Below are positions 57,901-64,000 of a DNA stretch of 64,000 nt, one piece after another. The notes under the pieces were generated by a model. The model searched no databases, was not told the DNA's origin, and saw nothing but the letters and a program-made list of their open reading frames with translations. Position 1 is the first letter of the stretch. Each line of letters begins with the position of its first letter. This DNA comes from Desarmillaria ectypa (taxonomy: Eukaryota > Basidiomycota > Agaricomycetes > Agaricales > Physalacriaceae): contig JAUDYN010000009.1 of the NCBI GenBank assembly GCA_030407005.1, positions 930,001 through 994,000 on the forward strand, read 5' to 3'. The translations under genes were made by a program, and so were the position numbers.

Positions 57901-58855
57901 GGCAAGTGGTGAAGCTGACGCGTTCTCTTTTGATGAAAAAGGTGAAATGGGGGAATTTACCCCGCCTATAGGGGAAAAAACTTCACCCAGAGAAAGATGG
58001 CCCACCTTGGCCGAAGAGGCGGAGCGGAGAACAGCGGCCAAGGCATTTGGGCGAGGGCTGAGCTCCTGCAAATTGTCTATAGGTGATCTGTCAGGTAGTA
58101 GTTGAGACTGTGACTGAGGCGAGAGCTGTTGTATTGGCATGGAGTCTGAGTCCATAGATTGGTCTGGACTGATTGTTTTATACGCGTCACGAGAAAAGAA
58201 GCGAACGTTCTGGCCTGTACCAGGGGTATTTGGTTCGCGTAAGATAGAACGGACAGAACCATATCTAGGATCATTAGGATCCTCGTTCTGAGAAGGCTGA
58301 ATAGATTCGTTTTGAGATTTATTGAGGATATCCAAAGGTCGTGGTAGTACAGTAGGCGTAGATCGACCAGCATCCATTGATGGTCGTAGGAGATCTTGTG
58401 ATGGGCGGTGCCCCGTGTCAGGGGAATAAACAGGTCGTTCAACTGTGGCACGGCTGAGTGAGCGTTGAGATTCTATATCAAAACATTCATATAGCACAAA
58501 CGGAAGAAAGTAATGGACACTCACCATTGCCTGTAAGATCAAGAGATGACTTCACCTTCTTCGGTAATCCAAGCGCCAGTGGCGATGGCGACGGCGCCCT
58601 TATGGAGTCATCGTCCTTACCCTTGTTCGTCCTTCTGAATATAGAGAGCCTTCCATTCTTCGAGGGCGACGCTGGAGGACTGGGAACGGGAATAGAGGTG
58701 TCCGCCTCTCCATGGAAAACGGACATGTTGGGATGCTGCTCCAGCACCCTCGACATTACATCAGTTTGGTGGAACGATGAGTCCTGATCATCGTTCGACA
58801 GCCGATATTTGAGAGCATTGGTGATTTTCGACCACATCCCGGGTGGAAAAGGCAC
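54945..58855 (-). CDS. Large coiled-coil protein, possibly Cut12-like spindle-pole-body component
   Basis: About 1,200 residues in four or more exons. Exon 1 starts MPFPPGMWSKITNALKYRLS at 58855. A long Ser/Pro-rich, largely disordered N-terminal third follows. It contains SILREPNTPGTGQNVRFFSR directly followed by DAYKTISPDQS, and many SP/TP sites that could be CDK targets. From about 57000 down to 55560 the protein is almost unbroken heptad-type coiled coil rich in Glu, Lys and Leu (EELGxx, LEKTCRYLEDEV, RMEVDYNDSVNKRVEVEQQV). The C-terminal exon is basic and Ser/Pro-rich (RPSLEKMRPPAVTKTP), ending KSQVPTFA. The TPGT-x4-VRFF motif before a coiled coil resembles fungal spindle-pole-body-associated proteins of the Cut12 type. 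That name is a guess; the gene itself is secure. Confidence 0.85.
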
Positions 58856-58869
58856 GGCAATAGGCCAGA

Positions 58870-60342
58870 TAATCTAGAGGGGATTGAGATGTTGGTTGCA
58901 GGAACGAGCAATGTGATGGCGCCCGGTGCCCTGTTGAACTTGAATCGGACAGTCAACATCGCCAAACACTGAAGTGGCTCGCGTTTTCGTTCACACCACG
59001 TGATCGCAAAGCGCACTGAAGCGGCGGTGGCATAGATTCTTGGAACTTTCGTTTTATCAAGTTTATGTCACTGTGTGTCGCCCACGTTTATTTAATTGAT
59101 TGCTTGACAAATCTTGTCAGCGAAGGAGGCGATTGAGGCAAACGTTTCTGAATCCTCCGTGGACTGTTACCATGACTTACTGCCAGTTACTGAGCTAGGC
59201 GCTTACCACTTGGTGAAACTTGCATCCCATGAAACGAATATACGATTAGAGCCTAGAATTTCACCGGGAGCCTAGGTCCTTACGCTTACACCAGTCGACA
59301 AAGAGCCGGAAGGAGGACTATTCTGGAAGCCAATACGAGACAGGTAATATGTGAGTACTAGTTCATGTGGTTGGAACTTCCACAAAAGCTTATTAAGCAA
59401 AAAAAAAAAAGTATTATAACGTAGCAAGAACATGGTATATCCGCACGTATGTAAATCGAATGCGTCGAGAATCAAAATTAAACCAAGCTTTTATATGGTA
59501 ATAGTTAGAACAAGGCCTTTTCAGAAAGCAGCTGAAATGGCCCACAACAGATCCCTTTTCAGAATGGAGAGGAACAATTATTACCTGCTAACTACCGGGA
59601 CTACAGCGTTGGGCTAAGATTAGGCGTAGACTTGAGCTTGAGCCTTGAGGTTAGTCAATGGCCAAGATGAACAAATCCGAAGCTTGTTGAGAATGGCTGA
59701 AAAGATGCTTTTACGTATATATACATTTTAGTCGTTTTGAATTTGAACCGATAGGCCCAGCGATTGTAGGACGACGGAGCACAGTTCTGTCGGGTAAACA
59801 CACTGCAAACGGAAAACTTTCAGCTATACCGAAATGATTACGTAACTAAGGAAACTTGACTGCAAATTAGTCTCGAAGTTGGAAAACTGACGGGCAAGGT
59901 TAGTTTCAAGACGAGTTTCCTGTCAAGTTTCGTGATTTTCCGGTACACCTGAAATTCTTCTATTTGTGGTGGTGGTGGTGGTGGTGGTGTTACCGGTCCC
60001 CTTCCGAGAAAATCAACACAGCCACATACAGGTACCGAATCGCTGCTGCTGGAACACTCTTTGCTTCGAGTCAATTGTTTGCCTTACGTGCTCTAAGGAC
60101 ATTCAAGGTAAATTGTTTTCCTTGACTTTACATTCTTTGAATTCATATTCTTCAAAAGTCCCTTTACATTTTTCCAGCACGCGCAGTCGGCAACAGCAAA
60201 TTTTCATTGAGGTTTTCCTTCGACTCTCGTTCGGACCTCGAAGCTCGAATTCCTCATTTACTGTAGGCAGGAATCTTGCTGGTCGTCATACACACAGAGG
60301 GCCTCTTACAGACTTCCAATACGTGTGTACATATCCGTCGGG
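58870..60342. other. Intergenic between divergent genes; two simple repeats
   Basis: About 1.5 kb with short frames only. Contains an A12 run near 59399 and a TGG run at 59967-59990. Promoters of the coiled-coil gene (left) and OXA1 (right) should lie here. Confidence 0.4.
59967..59990 (+). repeat. (TGG)8 microsatellite
   Basis: Eight TGG units in the OXA1 upstream region. Simple-sequence repeat. Confidence 0.9.
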
Positions 60343-61696
60343 ATGATTCGGTTTACTCGTAGTGTCGTCAACGCTAGACTGTATGGCAAGAGGTATGTTG
60401 ACACAACTTTACCCTTTCGCCTTCAACTCAATAGCTTTAGAATACCAAATGCTCGTCTTCTCCCATCCTTGATACAGGTGAGCCTCATGTTGCTGTGATA
60501 ATTCCAATTGAACACAATGCAGTCACCTAGCTTCAAATTCGAGCGTCAAGCGCGTACCACCAGTCCTGTCATTCGGAATTTCTCCCTATGGCCCTCGTTT
60601 TCATCGAAAACTCCAGCGCCACCACCACCTGAATCACCTACCGCCGAAGTAGTTGATGCTAACATCACTGCGGCAGGGGATCTCCCTTCAACGCCTTCAG
60701 AAATCTTTGCTTTCCCAGAAACAATTCCCTCTGACGTCGTTGAAACAACCGTTGCAGTTATCGCTCCTCTGCAACCCGGCGACCTGGCGTCCATGGGCCT
60801 CGCAGCCTATACCCCCGCCGGCGTCTACCAGTCCTTCTTGGAATATCTAAACTACACCACCGGCCTTCCATGGCTCTGGACAATTGTCGCAGGAGCTGCT
60901 ATAATGCGAACCTTCGTTATACCCTTCACCATCGGCTCCATGAAGCAGACTGCACTAATGCCCATCGTAAACAAGGAAGTCGCACCTCTCCGAGACGAGA
61001 TGCAACTCGCCGCTGCCAGCGGAGACCGCCAACGGCAGATGCAGGTCTACCAGGCGATGCGAGAGGTGCAAAAAAAACATGGCATCAGCTTGGGGAAAAC
61101 CTTCTCTGGTATTTTATCTCAGATGCTCGTTTCAATTAGCGCATTCTTGGGGGTGAACGGGATGTGCAAGTTGCCTGTACCTCAATTGACGCAGAGTGGA
61201 GTGCCGTGGGTCACGGATCTAACGGCGCTGCCCCCGACTGCAATGTCTGTCGCTTTTGCTTCAACGGTTCTTGTTCAAACCCTGGTGCGTGTCTTAATTT
61301 GCGTTATCTGACTTCGTTAATGCCAATGATGTTTACTCCAGCTTGCATCTCGAGAGCAAGATCCTAACGACCCTAGAGCTGTGACGATGAAAATATTTAC
61401 GGCAATCGCACCAGTTCTTTCATACTGGGGGATAACCCATTTCGAGATTTCAGCGGTAAGCGAAGCGCTCCCATTTATCATGTTTCACTCAGCTTTTATC
61501 CGTCCTCCAGGGCACTGTTGTCTCCATGTTCGCTTTTTCTCTCGTCCACATTACGCAAACGGTTATTTTGCAAATAGCGCCTATCCGTGCGCTAGTGGGT
61601 CTACCTCCATTGCCAAGCCGAGCGAAACCCAAAGTTCTGGAGGAAATCCCCTTCACTCCGCGAAAAGTACAGACGCCTCTGAAAAGCAGGCACTAA
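60343..61696 (+). CDS. OXA1: Mitochondrial inner-membrane insertase Oxa1
   Basis: A YidC/Oxa1/Alb3-family insertase that puts mitochondrially made and some imported proteins into the inner membrane. It starts MIRFTRSVVNARLYGKRS, a basic presequence. Two small introns precede the main exon. After a Pro/Ser linker the core begins YLNYTTGLPWLWTIVAGAAI and continues MRTFVIPFTIGSMKQTALMP (conserved first core helix and loop), then a charged matrix coiled stretch (MQVYQAMREVQKKHGISLGK), SQMLVSISAFLGVNGMCKLP, FASTVLVQTL, FTAIAPVLSYWGITHFEISA and FAFSLVHITQTVILQIAPIR. The last exon ends basic (PSRAKPKVLEE...PLKSRH), as in Oxa1 ribosome-binding tails, though short here. About 385 residues, five exons. 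Complete. Confidence 0.93.
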
Positions 61697-62751
61697 TTAG
61701 AATCTCCAATAATGATTAGAAGTCTATGAACCCCCTTCGTTCCGCTGCATTGAAGAATTCCCTGGTCGCGTATATATTGTGAACCTAACTTGGAACACAC
61801 ATAGCGAGCTTTAGCTTCATTCTGAGAACAAAACACGCGTCAGCGCGCGCCAATTAAGACTGGGTGACATTGTTTGAAGTATCAGCTATTATTTATCGTT
61901 CGTTCAGGTACGTCTGCATCGTGCATATAAGAATCGTGCCACACATCACACCTCTGCATCACATTCCCACCATGTCGCTATCATCGTGTGTATCCAACTC
62001 GTCTTCTCCTTCTCATTCTTTCCCACACGAGTCGCAGCTTGCACGATCAGCAGAATCTTTGGAATTCGTAACTCCCATTTTCCATTGTACGCACGATACA
62101 TCTGGTTCACTATCGATGCAAAGAAGACTCTAGCTCGTCCAAACAATCTAGAGGTGGATATCATCGCACAGCGCATGAAGGGCAACTTGATGTGCGATCG
62201 AGGACAGGTTTTCCACAATCATTTTTTCTCAATTGAGTTCATTATTGTCTAGCCACCCAATACATGGAATCCCGAGTTTACAAGTGCTGATATAGAGCTC
62301 CTTCAAGTTGCATCTGGGCAACCAGAACGGTTTGCCAGCATCGAGCCATGGATGTCATTACCACTATCCCCTTAAGTCGAAGATCCCCGAGGCCCCTTTT
62401 GCCTACGAACACTTTCCCGCTTCCTGAATTTTGTCACTGGATTATACTCGACGCAGTGATATGTATATTCCCGAAAGAGCGAAAAGGGCGTGCACCACGT
62501 CTTGGTCCCGGAGGACAGCATCCATTCTTACTTGTTGGACCTGCCGAGAAGCATATGGATGTTCCGTCCTCTTAGGACAGATGTGAAGATGAGATATTAT
62601 ACATGCTCATGTCGCAGACGGTGGAGATATAAAGGATACAAAACAACAGTATTCAAAGCTCCTATGGACGGGAATCGTCCTTGAGTCTTAAATACACTTT
62701 ATAGTACAACAATCTTATTTACAACACGAAAGCGATCCAACCCAGCATGCC
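61697..62751. other. Intergenic with an unassigned, possibly coding plus-strand stretch
   Basis: Plus-strand frames between 61972 and 62375 look partly coding: MSLSSCVSNSSSPSHSFPHE, RPNNLEVDIIAQRMKGN, and after a candidate acceptor at about 62252 PPNTWNPEFTSADIELLQVA, then SIEPWMSLPLSP and a stop. This could be a small spliced gene of unknown family. I could not close the exon chain, so no CDS is called. Confidence 0.3.
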
Positions 62752-64000
62752 TTACAATCTACTTTCCATAACCACACTTCCCCTCCTCCAGCTGAGCGTC
62801 GCCGGACCAAACGCGGCATCCAGTGCCTCCCGGACGTTCCTCACAAAGACAAACTTCATCTCGTTTCTGATCTCCGGAGCGACGTCGTGTTCTACGTCCT
62901 TGCGGTTACCCCATGGAAGAATCACTTTGGTGATGTGTGAACGATGGGCACCGAGGACCTTCAAGTAGGGGGCTGTCAATCACCGTTCAATGATGGAGCA
63001 CTCAATAAACTCACCTTCTCCTTGATTCCGCCCACGGGGGTAACATGTCCTCGGAGGGTCACCTGTATCAGATATTTGAGTGTTCCGCTTTTTAGAAGCG
63101 ATATGAAGCCTATATACCTCTCCCGTCATGGCGATATTCGACGGAACAAGTGCACCAGTCAGCAACGATACAAACGCGCACGTCATTGCAACTCCAGCGC
63201 TAGGACCATCCTTCTTCTGAGCGCCTGCGGGTAGGTGAAGGTGGATATCAATAGGATCCGGACCCTTCAATGGGTCCTGACTACGCGAGTTCGTAATCCC
63301 GAGGTCATACGCATGCATCTTAACCCAGCTTAAGGCGATCTCACTGCTCTCTTTGATAACCTGAAACCTCAGTCAGCACAGATAAAACCGATAGCAAAAA
63401 CAATGAGATATCTCACATCACCCAAGCTTCCCGTCCTCTTCAGACTACCCGTTCCTGGGACTGCGATGGTCTCAACAGGAAGAATACCACCTTCACCCTG
63501 ACCCATAACTACCAAGCCGAATACGATACCCCTGGCTTCTTCCCGCTCCTTCTCTTCACCCTCCCACCGCGAAATACCCAGCATCTTTTCTAGATCGCTC
63601 TCCTCAACCACAGGCGAATAGGACTTTACCTTGGAGCCATCTGTCAACAACTTACCATCCGTGAGAAGCTTCTGCTCGCTATGGGACACGTCCTCATCGA
63701 GATGCTCGGCCCATTCCACTGCTTTGTGTCTGACGACTGCTCCAATTGCCCTATCCAAACTCCGCACACCTGCTTCCCGAGTGTACCGTGTCGCAATATG
63801 CAGTAGTGCCGGCTCCGTTATGCTGACCAGTTCCTCCTTCAAGCCGTTCGCAGCAATTTGTTTGGGGAGCAAGAATTGTCGAGCAATGTGCATCTTCTCG
63901 TCGTACGTGTAACCCGAGAGTTGTATAATCTCGCAACGATCTAGGAGCGGACCCGAGATTGTGTCAAGAGAATTACTCGTGCAAATGAACAAAATTTGGC
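62752..64000 (-). CDS. Peroxisomal Lon protease (C-terminal half; 5' part beyond window edge)
   Basis: An ATP-dependent AAA+ serine protease for protein quality control in peroxisomes. The window holds the end of the AAA+ module ([20 protein letters not shown], with the sensor-1 region and the arginine-finger DRCE), the alpha subdomain ([20 protein letters not shown]) and the protease domain. In the latter, GVVxGLV-type strand [20 protein letters not shown] is followed by [20 protein letters not shown], then [20 protein letters not shown] with the catalytic Ser, and [20 protein letters not shown] with the catalytic Lys. The protein ends VVMESRL. The last three residues SRL fit the PTS1 peroxisomal signal [SAC][KRH][LM]. 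Together with HDV-type NRKDVEHDV, this marks LonP2/peroxisomal Lon and not mitochondrial Pim1. Walker A and the N-terminal domain lie to the right of the window. Confidence 0.93.

Noticed and set aside
57000..58110. Several plus-strand frames of 70-90 residues
   Set aside because: Antisense shadows of the disordered part of the coiled-coil gene.
1..64000. CRISPR arrays, rRNA or tRNA genes, and LTR retrotransposon polyproteins
   Set aside because: None seen: no regularly spaced repeats, no tRNA-like cloverleaf noticed, and no reverse-transcriptase motif (YxDD) in a supporting frame. A tRNA scan was not possible by eye, so a missed tRNA cannot be excluded.

Overview
The window is genomic DNA of a filamentous fungus, most likely an Agaricomycete (Basidiomycota). 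Genes sit on both strands and are cut by many introns of about 45-60 bp with GT..AG ends. The proteins are of fungal type: an aryl-alcohol-oxidase-like GMC oxidoreductase, DUG2, NCS1 and APC permeases, a fungal-type Oxa1 and a peroxisomal Lon. No rRNA, tRNA, CRISPR array or bacterial operon structure was seen.

Layout. 0-2.6 kb: a cytochrome P450 cut by the left edge, convergent with a small unknown gene. 5.3-6.7 kb: aldo-keto reductase. 7.2-7.6 kb: a decayed arginyl-tRNA synthetase fragment. 8.4-9.65 kb: alpha/beta hydrolase. 10.1-11.35 kb: two relics, one kinase-like and one copied from the membrane-protein gene at 12.1-13.4 kb, whose 5' end is also partly duplicated at 13.7 kb. 14-14.9 kb: unknown gene. 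16.5-20.5 kb: a large gene with an N-terminal zinc-finger-like part and a C-terminal tyrosine-recombinase-like part, the best candidate for a little-described mobile element. 20.7-21.6 kb: small membrane protein. 22.2-23.1 kb: an unidentified relic.

23.8-26.4 kb: an intact NCS1 nucleobase permease. About 2.3 kb downstream its 3' end is present again as a dead copy (28.95-29.55 kb), ending against the 3' end of an MFS transporter (29.6-31.9 kb). A GMC oxidoreductase follows (33.6-36.0 kb), then a tiny cysteine-rich protein and a block of housekeeping genes: PPR protein, DUG2 and SDH4. A second copy of the MFS gene lies at 45.0-47.2 kb, an APC amino-acid permease at 47.9-50.6 kb, and a dead fragment of a GMC gene at 52.0-52.4 kb. 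The right end is housekeeping: a large coiled-coil protein (54.9-58.9 kb), Oxa1 (60.3-61.7 kb) and a peroxisomal Lon protease cut by the right edge.

The window therefore mixes conserved mitochondrial and peroxisomal genes (SDH4, OXA1, PPR, Lon) with accessory genes for uptake, export and oxidation of small molecules (P450, AKR, hydrolase, GMC, two MFS, NCS1, APC). The accessory stretches are full of local duplications and gene relics. Exon structures were read by eye from frame and splice-site consistency, so exact splice sites and some starts are provisional.
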